Made by a program: the position numbers and the translations under genes. Shown here piece after piece: positions 18,379 through 26,613 of a DNA stretch of 64,000 nt. The stretch comes from Adlercreutzia wanghongyangiae. Its GTDB lineage: Bacteria > Actinomycetota > Coriobacteriia > Coriobacteriales > Eggerthellaceae. The notes under the pieces were generated by a model that worked only from the letters and a program-made list of their open reading frames with translations, had not been told where the DNA came from and searched no databases. The stretch spans positions 124,001 through 188,000 of the forward strand of contig NZ_JAYMFF010000009.1 in NCBI RefSeq assembly GCF_035989245.1. Direction: 5' to 3'. The first letter of the stretch is position 1. Each line of letters opens with the position of its first letter.

Positions 18379-18490
18379 GGAGCTGCGGGGTGCTCTGACC
18401 GAGCGAGTTCCACAGCGACGAGAACAGGACTAAATGTCCTGTTCTCCAAAGCGAGGACTGTCTGAGCGAATCAGAGTACCCCGCAGCTCC
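18379..18490. repeat. Structured dispersed repeat, family 1, copy 1
   Basis: An outer 20-bp stem (18379-18398 with 18471-18490, one G-U type pair) encloses an inner 11-bp stem (18420-18430 with 18436-18446, loop TAAAT). The joining segments CCGAGCGAGTTCCRCAGCGA and AGCGAGGACTGTYTGAGCGA are the same in copies at 34192 and 58590, although the stems differ in sequence. It fills most of the pnp-dapB spacer. Confidence 0.85.
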
Positions 18491-18525
18491 GACCAGCGAC
18501 AACTCGCAACGAGAAGCCAAAGAAG

Positions 18526-18554
18526 AAGAGCCGCAGTTGAAGGCGGCTCTTCCA
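18526..18554 (-). terminator. Terminator of pnp
   Basis: On the minus strand GAAGAGCCGC and GCGGCTCTTC pair around CTTCAACT and run into TTCTTTGG. It begins inside the last codons of pnp and ends shortly before the family 1 repeat. Confidence 0.6.
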
Positions 18555-18560
18555 GGTGCG

Positions 18561-20783
18561 CTAGTTGCTCTCGTGGCGACGGCGCGGGGTGCGGCCGGCG
18601 CGACCGGGACGGTTGTCCTCGCCGCGGCGCTCGCGACGCTCGCCGTGGCCGCGCTCACCGCGATCCTCGCGGCGGGCCGGGGCGCTTCCCTCGGGAGCGT
18701 CGGGCTTGTCCAGGCGGTCCAGCGAGATCTTGCCGGTTTTCGGATCCACTTCCAGCACGACGACCTTGATGACGTCGCCCAGGTTCAGCACGTCCTCCAC
18801 CTTGCCCACACGTCCGTTGGCCACGCGCGAGATGTGGAGCAGGCCGTCCTTGCCGGGGGTGAGCTTCACGAAGGCGCCGAAGTCCTTGATACCCACGACC
18901 TCGCCCTCGAACTCCTCGCCCACCTCGGGCTCTTTCACGATGCCGAGGATCATGGCCTTGGCGGCCTCCATGGCGGTGCCGGACACGGCGCCCACGTGGA
19001 TGGTGCCGTCCTCCTGAATGTCGATGGAGGCGCCGGTCTCCTCCTGGATGCCGCGGACGACTTTGCCGCCGGAGCCGATGACGTCGCGGATCTTGTCCAC
19101 CGGGATCTTGATGGTCTCGATGCGCGGCGCGGTCTCCTTCATCTCGGCGCGCGGGCCGTCGATGGTCTGGAGCATGGCGTCCAGGATGAACGCGCGGCCC
19201 TCGTGGGCCTGCTTGAGGGCGCGGGCCAGAATCTCGACGGAAAGGCCCTTCGCCTTGTTGTCCATCTGCAGGGCGGTGATGCCGGCGGGCGTGCCGCACA
19301 CCTTGAAGTCCATGTCGCCGAGGAAGTCCTCGATGCCCTGGATGTCGGAGAGCACGACCACATCGTCGCCCTCCTTAATGAGGCCCATGGCCACGCCGGA
19401 CACGGGAGCCGAGATGGGCACGCCGGCGTCCATGAGGGCCAGGCAGCTGCCGCAGGTGGAGGCCATGGACGACGAGCCGTTGGACTCCAGCACCTCGCTC
19501 ACCACGCGGATGGCATAGGGGAAGGTGTCGGTATCGGGCAGCACCGGCAGAATGGCGCGCTCGGCCAGGGCGCCATGGCCCACCTCGCGGCGCTTCGGAG
19601 CGCCCATGCGGCCGGTCTCGCCGGTGCAGTAGGGCGGGAAGTTGTACTGGTGCATGTAACGCTTGCCCTCTTCGGGCCAGATGGTGTCGAGGCGCTGCCA
19701 CTCGTTCAGCATCCCTAAGGTGCACACCGACAGAACCTGGGTCTGGCCGCGCTGGAACAGGCCCGAGCCGTGCACGCGGGGCAGGTACCCCGGCACGATG
19801 TGCAGCGGGCGGATCTCATCGGGGGTACGGCCGTCGACGCGCTCGCCCGTCTCGATGATCATGGCGCGCATGGCGCGCTTCTCGAGGGACTTCAGCGCTG
19901 CCTTGATGTCGCTGCCCCAGGCCGTGCGCTCCTCCTCGGTGAAGTCGTTCTCCATGATGGAGGCTTTGAGCTCCTCCACCTTCTGCATGCGGGAGGCCTT
20001 GTCGGCGTCCTTCAGGGCCGCGGACATCTCGGCAAGGTGCGCGTCAACCCGCTCGGCCACCGACGGGTCGGCGACGTGGATGGTGTAGTCCATGGGGGTG
20101 GGGTTCACGCGGGCGAGGAAGGCGGACTGCTTCTCGCAGAAGGCGGCGATGGCCTCCTGGCCGAAGGTCATGGCGGCCAGCATGTCGTCCTCGGAGATCT
20201 CCTCGGCGCCGGCCTCCACCATGGAGATGTAGTCGGCGGTGCCGGCGATGGTCAGCTCCAGGTCGGAGTTCTCCATCTCGGTGTTGGTGGGGTTCACGAT
20301 GAACTCGCCGGTCTCCTTGTCGCGGCCGATGCGCACCGCCGCGGCCGGGCCGTCGAAAGGCGCGCCGCCCACGAGGAGCGCGGCGCTCGCGCCGGCCACG
20401 CAGATGGTGTCGGGCAGGTTCTCGCCGTCGATGACGAGCGGGGTGGCCACGATGTGGACCTCGTTCTTGTAGCCGTCGGGGAAACCGGGGCGAATGGGGC
20501 GGTCCACCATGCGGGCCACGAGCGTGCCGTGGTCGGAGGGCTTCGCCTCGCGCTTCAGGTAGCCGCCGGGGATGCGGCCCACGGCGTACATCTTCTCGAT
20601 GTAGTCCACCGTAAGCGGGAAGAAGTCGTAGTCCTTCTCCTGGTTGGAGACGACGGCGGTCACCAGCACGCTGGTCTCGCCGCAGGTGACGAGCACCGCG
20701 CCCGTGGCCTGCTTGGCCAGCTCGCCCGTCTCCAGGCGGTACTGCTTGCCGTACAGCTCGAATTCTTCGACAATCTTGGTCAT
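18561..20783 (-). CDS. pnp: Polynucleotide phosphorylase (PNPase)
   Basis: Phosphorolytic 3'-5' exoribonuclease. The 740-residue protein has two RNase PH domains separated by an all-alpha segment, a KH domain (IPVDKIRDVIGSGGKVVRG, near 560) and an S1 domain (GEEFEGEVVGIKDFGAFVKL, about 615-690). It ends in a 50-residue Arg/Gly/Glu-rich tail, likely an added RNA or protein contact. The catalytic-site motif TCGSCLALMDAGVPI is present. It follows rpsO across a 162-bp spacer with a strong hairpin, the classic rpsO-pnp arrangement in which pnp mRNA is often autoregulated. Confidence 0.98.
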   Translation of the reverse strand: MTKIVEEFELYGKQYRLETGELAKQATGAVLVTCGETSVLVTAVVSNQEKDYDFFPLTVDYIEKMYAVGRIPGGYLKREAKPSDHGTLVARMVDRPIRPGFPDGYKNEVHIVATPLVIDGENLPDTICVAGASAALLVGGAPFDGPAAAVRIGRDKETGEFIVNPTNTEMENSDLELTIAGTADYISMVEAGAEEISEDDMLAAMTFGQEAIAAFCEKQSAFLARVNPTPMDYTIHVADPSVAERVDAHLAEMSAALKDADKASRMQKVEELKASIMENDFTEEERTAWGSDIKAALKSLEKRAMRAMIIETGERVDGRTPDEIRPLHIVPGYLPRVHGSGLFQRGQTQVLSVCTLGMLNEWQRLDTIWPEEGKRYMHQYNFPPYCTGETGRMGAPKRREVGHGALAERAILPVLPDTDTFPYAIRVVSEVLESNGSSSMASTCGSCLALMDAGVPISAPVSGVAMGLIKEGDDVVVLSDIQGIEDFLGDMDFKVCGTPAGITALQMDNKAKGLSVEILARALKQAHEGRAFILDAMLQTIDGPRAEMKETAPRIETIKIPVDKIRDVIGSGGKVVRGIQEETGASIDIQEDGTIHVGAVSGTAMEAAKAMILGIVKEPEVGEEFEGEVVGIKDFGAFVKLTPGKDGLLHISRVANGRVGKVEDVLNLGDVIKVVVLEVDPKTGKISLDRLDKPDAPEGSAPARREDRGERGHGERRERRGEDNRPGRAGRTPRRRHESN

Positions 20784-20911
20784 AGTGCTTTCTTTCTCTT
20801 CGCCTCCCGCGCCTCATTGCGCGGAAGCTTCCTTCGGCGGCGGGCTACTTATATTCCCCCGCCCCCGCGACCGCGCGCGCCTCATGCGCGTCGCGACCGC
20901 TCTATACAGCA

Positions 20912-20932
20912 AACGGGGCCCCGCGGGGCCCC
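20912..20932 (-). terminator. rpsO-pnp intergenic hairpin
   Basis: CGGGGCCCCGCGGGGCCCCG is a self-complementary GC hairpin directly after the rpsO stop. It has only a short U stretch (GTTTGC), so it may be a partial terminator or a processing site between rpsO and pnp. The remaining 20784-20911 holds smaller GC-rich inverted repeats only. Confidence 0.55.
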
Positions 20933-20945
20933 GAACCTGCTCGAA

Positions 20946-21233
20946 CTAGATGTTGTCGCGGATACCGAGCTTCTTGATGAGCTCGCGGTACTCGTCGATG
21001 TTGCGGTTCTTGATGTACTTCAGCATACCGCGGCGCTTACCGATGAGCATCATCAGGCCACGACGGGTGTGGTTGTCCTTCTTGTGCACCTTCAGGTGCT
21101 CGGTAAGGTTGCGGATGCGCTCGGAGAGAATCGCAACCTGAACCTCGGCGGAGCCGGAGTCCTGGTCGTTCTTGCCGAACTCCTTGATGAGCTCGGCGGT
21201 GCGCTCGCGGGAGATGCTGTCGCGATTGGCCAT
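20946..21233 (-). CDS. rpsO: 30S ribosomal protein S15
   Basis: Small-subunit protein that binds the central domain of 16S rRNA early in assembly. The 95-residue translation has the typical four-helix S15 sequence (SAEVQVAILSERIRNLTEHL; HTRRGLMMLIGKRRGMLKYI). The ATG at 21233 is preceded by AGGTGG. A TATACT box (21381-21386, reading minus) is a possible promoter element about 150 nt upstream, without a good -35 box. Confidence 0.97.
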   Translation of the reverse strand: MANRDSISRERTAELIKEFGKNDQDSGSAEVQVAILSERIRNLTEHLKVHKKDNHTRRGLMMLIGKRRGMLKYIKNRNIDEYRELIKKLGIRDNI

Positions 21234-21447
21234 GTTTGCCACCTTTCCTTTGCGGGCGCGTACGCGCCTGCTTCTTCGCCGCCTTCTGCGGCCCCGATCG
21301 TTGCCATCCACCTTGAGTAGCCATGGAAGTGGTCCGTGGAAACCAAAGGCGAATTGCGCTGCCGAATTGGCAGCCTGCCCAGTATAGGGCACGTTGCGCA
21401 GCGCGCCGCCGACGTTTCCGCCACCGACACCGTTTCTGCACAGACGG

Positions 21448-22215
21448 TCAGAACAGGCCGCTGGTAAATAAGAATTCCAGCGATTTCAGGGGGCTGCCCA
21501 CATGGGCCCGCACGAGGGACTGCACGAGGTGCAGCACGGCGAAGGAGGCCGAAAGGTCGGCCGGCCCCGCGGCGATGGCGTCGAAGGTGCTGGCGAGGAA
21601 GTACTGGCCCCAGCACAACGTGGCCGCATCCACCAGCTCGGTTTCCAGGGAAGGGCGGCAGACGTCGCAGGCCACCCCACCCTCGATGGCCGAGAAGGGC
21701 AGTCGCGCGCCGTCGACGAGGGCCACCGGCTCGCCGCAGCCCACGCACACCTCCAAACTGGGGCGCAGGCCGGAAAACGCCAGGGTCTTCAGCAGATGGG
21801 CCGCCGCCAGGGCCACGCGGTGAACATCGTCGGCACCGTCCATGGCATCCAGCGCGCGCTCGGCCGCCTGGAACAGGCGCGGGTTCTCGAGCCCGGTCTG
21901 CGACAGGCGCCCCAGAAGCTCCAGCATCGGCAGGGCCGCCGCCGAGGCCTCGATGTCCTGGCGCAGCGCGTCGTGGGGGGCCGCCAGCCGCGCCTCCTTC
22001 ACGATGTCGAGGCTGCGGCCGCGGGCGCACAGCAAATCGACCACGCAGAGGGGCTCGGTGCGGGCCGCGAACGGGCTCTTCGGCTTGCGGGCGCCCTTGG
22101 CCACGGCGCGCAGCTGGCTGCCGTCGACGGCCAGCATGGTGAGGATGAGGTCGCTCTCCCCCAGTTTCGTGCGGCGCAGCACCAGCGCCCGCTGGCGGTA
22201 GGTGGGCTGGGCCAT
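21448..22215 (-). CDS. recO: DNA repair protein RecO
   Basis: RecO loads RecA onto SSB-coated DNA in the RecFOR pathway. It has an N-terminal OB fold (RALVLRRTKLGESDLILTML), a helical middle and the zinc site CVGCGEP ... CDVC. At 255 residues it has the expected length. It begins 5 nt after the zinc-ribbon/PASTA gene, so both probably belong to the era operon, as recO often follows era. The 214-bp spacer after it (21234-21447) has the short stems GCTGCC-AATT-GGCAGC and GCCC-AGTATA-GGGC. Confidence 0.93.
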   Translation of the reverse strand: MAQPTYRQRALVLRRTKLGESDLILTMLAVDGSQLRAVAKGARKPKSPFAARTEPLCVVDLLCARGRSLDIVKEARLAAPHDALRQDIEASAAALPMLELLGRLSQTGLENPRLFQAAERALDAMDGADDVHRVALAAAHLLKTLAFSGLRPSLEVCVGCGEPVALVDGARLPFSAIEGGVACDVCRPSLETELVDAATLCWGQYFLASTFDAIAAGPADLSASFAVLHLVQSLVRAHVGSPLKSLEFLFTSGLF

Positions 22216-22220
22216 GACAG

Positions 22221-24434
22221 CTAATAGGTGATGGCCGGGTCGGCGTAGCTGACCTTGTCGTCGTCATTCCACACCAGGCCGCCCTCGAGCTCGGTCAGCT
22301 CGGGGTCGTAGTAGGTCTTCTGGCCCAGGCCGAAGGGCAGATCGACCACCTCGAACTTGCGGGCCTTCACCTTGTAGCCCACCTCGGCGCCATCGCCGTC
22401 GTCGGTGTAGCCGCGCCACGAGGTGCTGACCACTTCCTCCACCTTGTAGCTGCCGTCGTCGGTCTTCAGAACGGCGTCCGGCAGAATGGAGGCGGTCAGC
22501 TCGCGCACCTCGGCCGCGCGGGACTTGGCGATGCGCAGCGTAACAACCTCGCCCGAATTCAGCTGGGTGCCGGCCTCGGGATCGGTGCCCACGGCCGTGC
22601 CCTCGTCCACATCTTCGGTGTACACCTGCTTCACGTCCACCTCGTAGCCCTCGGCCTCCAGGGCCGCCCGGGCGTCGGATTGCCCCATGCCGGCCACGTC
22701 GGGCACCGTGAAGGGCACGGCCACGGTCAGCGTGATGGGATCGCCGGCCCGGGCGACGGCGCCGGCCTCGGGGCTGACGGCCAGCACCGTGCCCTCGGCC
22801 TCGTTCGACTTCTGCTGGGCCACCTCCACCGCCGTGTAGCCTGCGGCGGCCAGGGCGTCCTGGGCCTCCTGTTGCGTCATGCCGGCCACGGCGGGCACCG
22901 TGCGCGGCACCGCCACGTCCAGCGTGATGACCGTGCCCTCATCGGCACGCTGGCCGGCCTCAGGGACGGCCGACAGCACTGTTCCCGCCGGCTCGTCGGA
23001 GACCACCTCGGCCGCCTCGCAGCCGAAGCCCTTCTCGGCCAGCATCGCCTCGGCCTCGGCCTGGGCGCGACCCACCACGTCGGGAATGGTCTTACCGCCC
23101 CACAGCTCGGCGGCATAGGTGCCCGCCGCCGTGCCGGCACCGGCCAGCAGCACCGCGGCCACAGCGGCCGCGACGATGATGATCTTGGTGCGGCGGGCGC
23201 GGCTGTTCGCGCGAGCCGCCGCCGTGGCAGCCACGGGACTGGAAGACGCCTTCGCAGCCGCCGCCGGGCCGTCCGTCACACGATCGGACGCAATCGGCGT
23301 TCCCTTCGACGCGGCGGCGTCCTTCTTCTCGGAAGCGCTCGGGGCGGCCGCGGCACTCGGGGCAGTGTCGCGCACCAAAGGCAGCTCGCTTGTGCCCGAC
23401 GCCGCCGCAGGCTCGTTCCGCACGGCCATCTCGCCGCCCTCCAGCGGCGCGAGGGCCGAGGTGGCGCCGGCATCTTCGCCGGTCGCTGCATCGGTGGTAC
23501 CAGCCACATCGATGCCGCGCTCGCCCGCCACGACGATGCCCTGCTCCACGCCGGGCAGCTCCAAGGCGGCAGTGGCAGCGCCCGCGGCCTCGGCAGGGCG
23601 GGCGCGGTGGGCCAGGCGCTGCTGGGACTTCTCGAAAAGGCTGACCACGTCGTCGCCGGTCAGCATCACCGCGTCCAGACCGGGGGCACCCAACGCCAGC
23701 GGCCCCTCGCCGAGCCCCTGCTTCCAAGCGCGCACCTCGTCCTCGGTGAGCATGGTTCCGGTGGACGAGGGCGACAGCGCGCTCGTCTCGGCGGGCCGCT
23801 CGGGCACAACCGTCGCAACCGTTACCGCCGCGGCCGTTGCGGTCGCGGCTTCCTCCAAGGCGGCATCCGCATCCCCCGCAGCCCCCGTCGCGCCCTTGGC
23901 CGCCTTCGCCTCGGCGCGGGCCGCCGCGGCGGCCTCCTTCGCCGCCCGCTTGGCGGCCCGTTTCTCTTCCTTGGCCTGCTGTTTCTCGAATTTCTTCGCC
24001 AGACGGCGCTGAGCCCGCTCGCGGCGGCGCAGCTCGCGCTCGGAGGGACCCACGGTGTAGCTGCGTGCCCGGGGCACGTACTCGTCGCGGATAACGGGAA
24101 TCTCGGCGGTATCACCCGCGTGGGCATCGGCCGCAGGGGGCACGTAGCTGGAATCGACCAGGCGCTCGAAGCCCGAGAAATCAGGTTCGCGCGGCAGATC
24201 GGGCAGAGGCTCCACCATATCGGCCACCGAAGGGTGGGCAGGCGGTGCCGGGGGCACCACGTCGGGCACCTTCAGCACCGGGGGCACGCCGGTAAGCGCC
24301 GCGTCGCGCTGGCGCTCCCGCTCGGCCGGCGTGGGCACCTGCGGCACCCGGTCGCTCGAGAGAAACACGTGTCCGCACTTCTCGCAGAAGGCGGCATCGT
24401 CGTTATTGTCGAATGAGCAGTGGGGGCATTTCAT
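22221..24434 (-). CDS. Zinc-ribbon membrane protein with three PASTA domains
   Basis: 737 residues with no family name I can give for the whole protein. An N-terminal zinc ribbon (CPHC at 3-6, CEKC at 17-20) is followed by a Pro/Ala-rich stretch. A strongly basic coiled segment spans about 133-190 and a long low-complexity region follows. One membrane helix lies near 416-438. Three extracytoplasmic PASTA repeats start near 447, 511 and 574, and an unassigned C-terminal domain covers about 644-737. PASTA domains usually sense muropeptides on PknB-type kinases, but no kinase domain is present. It lies between era and recO. The ATG has AGGAGA upstream, and a GGGTACAAT box at 24471-24479 (minus) may be its promoter. 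Confidence 0.85.
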   Translation of the reverse strand: MKCPHCSFDNNDDAAFCEKCGHVFLSSDRVPQVPTPAERERQRDAALTGVPPVLKVPDVVPPAPPAHPSVADMVEPLPDLPREPDFSGFERLVDSSYVPPAADAHAGDTAEIPVIRDEYVPRARSYTVGPSERELRRRERAQRRLAKKFEKQQAKEEKRAAKRAAKEAAAAARAEAKAAKGATGAAGDADAALEEAATATAAAVTVATVVPERPAETSALSPSSTGTMLTEDEVRAWKQGLGEGPLALGAPGLDAVMLTGDDVVSLFEKSQQRLAHRARPAEAAGAATAALELPGVEQGIVVAGERGIDVAGTTDAATGEDAGATSALAPLEGGEMAVRNEPAAASGTSELPLVRDTAPSAAAAPSASEKKDAAASKGTPIASDRVTDGPAAAAKASSSPVAATAAARANSRARRTKIIIVAAAVAAVLLAGAGTAAGTYAAELWGGKTIPDVVGRAQAEAEAMLAEKGFGCEAAEVVSDEPAGTVLSAVPEAGQRADEGTVITLDVAVPRTVPAVAGMTQQEAQDALAAAGYTAVEVAQQKSNEAEGTVLAVSPEAGAVARAGDPITLTVAVPFTVPDVAGMGQSDARAALEAEGYEVDVKQVYTEDVDEGTAVGTDPEAGTQLNSGEVVTLRIAKSRAAEVRELTASILPDAVLKTDDGSYKVEEVVSTSWRGYTDDGDGAEVGYKVKARKFEVVDLPFGLGQKTYYDPELTELEGGLVWNDDDKVSYADPAITY

Positions 24435-24535
24435 CTACGGTTCTCCTCATTGATTGCACAGATGAGAGAAATTGTACCCGATTTTTTCAGTCGCGACGTC
24501 CATATCAAGCAACAGAAACATTACTGGTTCGCGCG

Positions 24536-24620
24536 AGGAAGCCAGCGAGGCTCCGCGAGCACCCGCACGCGCGCCGCAGGGAGCCCGGAGCGCACTTGCG
24601 CAAGCGGAGCGGCAAAGCGG
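24536..24620. repeat. Possible degenerate family 2 repeat after era
   Basis: The sequence begins GAAGCCAGCGAGGCTCCG, like the left ends of the copies at 30268, 46283, 58523 and 63241. It ends in a GC-rich hairpin that touches the era stop codon. The long outer stem is mostly lost; only GGCTCC/GGAGCC (24549-24554 with 24580-24585) remains. Confidence 0.45.
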
Positions 24621-25580
24621 CTACGCCCCCTCGCCGTAGCCGAAGCGACGGATCTGGTTCGCGTCGCGGCGCCAGTTCTTCTTCACCTTCACCGACAGGT
24701 CCAGAAACACTTTCGCGCCCAAAAGCAGCTCCAGGTCCTTGCGGGCCTCGGTGCCGATGCGCTTGATGGCCGCGCCGCGCTTGCCGATGATGATGCCCTT
24801 CTGGCTGTCGCGCTCCACGTAGATGACGGCGTAGATGCGGTACAGGTTCGGCTCCTCGAACTCCATCTCCTCCACGCCCACGCCGATGGCATGCGGAATC
24901 TCATCGAAGAAGTTGCGCAGCACCTTCTCGCGGATGAACTCGGCCACCATCACTTCCAAAGGCTGGTCGGTCTCCATATCGGCCGGGAACCACGCCGGCC
25001 CCTGCGGCAGCAGGAACTCCACTTCTTCCACGAAGGCGTCCACATTGCGGCCCGTGGCCGACGACAGACCCACCATGGCGTCCCAGGCGCAGAGCCGCTC
25101 GGCCGCCTCGCGCTGGGCGCTGATCTGGGCATCGCTTGCCAGATCGGTCTTCGAGAGCACGCAGATCTTCGCCGACCCCTTCGCGGCGCGCACCTGCTCG
25201 GCCACCCACTCGTCGCCCCGCCCGATAGGCTGGGAGGCGTCGATGAGCATGGCCACTACGTCCACGTCCTCCAGGGCCTTGATGGCGCTCGTGTTCAGCT
25301 CCTCGCCCAGGGCGTCCTTGGGCTTGTGCAGGCCGGGCGTGTCAACGATGATCATCTGGGCCTCGTCGGTGGTGTGCACGGCGCGGAAGCGATGGCGGGT
25401 GGTTTGGGCGGTGTTCGAGGTGATGGCGATCTTCTTGCCCATAATGGCGTTCAGAAGCGTCGACTTGCCCGCGTTGGGACGGCCCACCAGCGTGACGAAG
25501 CCGCTCTTGAAGTCGGGGTTGGTGGGAAACGAGCCCCCCATGGGGTTCTCGGCGAAGTAGGCATCCAGATCCACGATCAT
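24621..25580 (-). CDS. era: GTPase Era
   Basis: Essential GTPase that binds 16S rRNA and helps 30S assembly. It has G1 GRPNAGKS (33-40), G3 DTPGLH, G4 SKTDL and a C-terminal KH domain (GIIIGKRGAAIKRIG). The frame extends upstream over dgkA, but conservation begins near MIVDLDAYF. I give the ATG at 25580. A GTG two codons later (25574) has better spacing to GAAAGG and may be the real start. It is coupled with dgkA and ybeY upstream, as in Bacillus. Confidence 0.95.
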   Translation of the reverse strand: MIVDLDAYFAENPMGGSFPTNPDFKSGFVTLVGRPNAGKSTLLNAIMGKKIAITSNTAQTTRHRFRAVHTTDEAQMIIVDTPGLHKPKDALGEELNTSAIKALEDVDVVAMLIDASQPIGRGDEWVAEQVRAAKGSAKICVLSKTDLASDAQISAQREAAERLCAWDAMVGLSSATGRNVDAFVEEVEFLLPQGPAWFPADMETDQPLEVMVAEFIREKVLRNFFDEIPHAIGVGVEEMEFEEPNLYRIYAVIYVERDSQKGIIIGKRGAAIKRIGTEARKDLELLLGAKVFLDLSVKVKKNWRRDANQIRRFGYGEGA

Positions 25581-25633
25581 CCTTTCGATCAGGGCGGCCA
25601 CGCGGCCGCAGTTCTTGGTTGGGAGCGACGGCC

Positions 25634-26113
25634 TCAACCTGCGAGCAATGCCGCGAGGCGAGGCAGAAACACCACGAGTCCCACCACCACCGAGCCCGCG
25701 CTCGCGATGAGCACGGCGCCCGCACCGGCATCCTTGGCGGCCCGAGCCAGCTCGTGCCACTGGGGGCTGGCCAAATCCACCACCGACTCCACAGCGGTGT
25801 TCACCACTTCGGCCACCGCCACCACCACGATGGCCAGCACAATGGCCAGCCACTCGGCCCGCGATATGCCCAGGGCGAACCCAGCGGCCACGGCCGCCGC
25901 GGCAATGACCAGCTGAATCTTCAGATTGCGCTGGGAGGAAAATGCGTACCCGATGCCGCGAGCGGCGCAGCGGAAGGCGCAGGCCAGAGGAAAGCGGCCC
26001 GCACCGCAGGCGCGGCTGTCGGCCGCCCGGCGCACGAAGTGGTCGGAGCACCCGCAACTAACGCCGCGGGCGGAATCGAGCGCGGCGGGACGCTGTTCGC
26101 GGCCTGTGGGCAT
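25634..26113 (-). CDS. dgkA: Diacylglycerol/undecaprenol kinase DgkA
   Basis: Small integral membrane lipid kinase; Gram-positive members phosphorylate undecaprenol for cell-wall carrier recycling. The signature EVVNTAVESVVDLASPQWHE and AKDAGAGAVLI is complete, with three membrane helices in about 65-155. The N-terminal ~45 residues, with several cysteines, are not conserved, so the start may lie further in. It lies between ybeY and era. Confidence 0.9.
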   Translation of the reverse strand: MPTGREQRPAALDSARGVSCGCSDHFVRRAADSRACGAGRFPLACAFRCAARGIGYAFSSQRNLKIQLVIAAAAVAAGFALGISRAEWLAIVLAIVVVAVAEVVNTAVESVVDLASPQWHELARAAKDAGAGAVLIASAGSVVVGLVVFLPRLAALLAG

Positions 26114-26119
26114 GAGGCC

Positions 26120-26608
26120 CTAGCGGTTCTCGTCGATAGCGGGCATGTCCCGCTCGGACCAAGCCGTCAGCAGCTCCTTTTCACGAGCCTCCATCACCTC
26201 GGCCTCGTCATCGCGGATGTGGTCGTAGCCGCACAGGTGCAGAAGGCCGTGCACCAGAAGCAGGCTGATCTCCTGCTCGAAGGAATTGCCGTACTCATCG
26301 GCCTGGGTGGCGGCCACGTCGGGCGCGATGATGATGTCGCCCAGCTCGTACACGGGGCAACCCGGGCCGTCGGCGGCGGTCATGTCGTCGGCGATGTTGT
26401 CGCACTCGAAAGACAGCACGTCGGTGGGCCCCTCGATGCCGCGGAAGCGCTCGTTCAGCTCGGCGATGGTGGCGTTGTCCACGAAGCTGATGGACACCTC
26501 CGTGTTCGCCGGCTTCCCCTCGTTCTTCAGCACGAACTGCGCAAGCGAGGCCAGGGGCAGCTCGGCCAGCTCGTCTTCTCCGTGGGTGAAGGTGATCAAG
26601 ATGTCCAT
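26120..26608 (-). CDS. ybeY: Endoribonuclease YbeY
   Basis: Metal-dependent single-strand endoribonuclease needed for 16S rRNA 3'-end maturation and ribosome quality control. The zinc motif HGLLHLCGYDH, with the H-x3-H-x5-H pattern, is followed by acidic residues. LSFECDN and GDIIIAPDVA are family features. The gene follows phoH by 5 nt, the usual phoH-ybeY pairing. Confidence 0.95.
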   Translation of the reverse strand: MDILITFTHGEDELAELPLASLAQFVLKNEGKPANTEVSISFVDNATIAELNERFRGIEGPTDVLSFECDNIADDMTAADGPGCPVYELGDIIIAPDVAATQADEYGNSFEQEISLLLVHGLLHLCGYDHIRDDEAEVMEAREKELLTAWSERDMPAIDENR

Positions 26609-26613
26609 GTCAA

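Noticed and set aside
18379..18490. Actino-pnp RNA motif
   Set aside because: That motif lies upstream of pnp, whereas this element is downstream of pnp and recurs at two unrelated loci.
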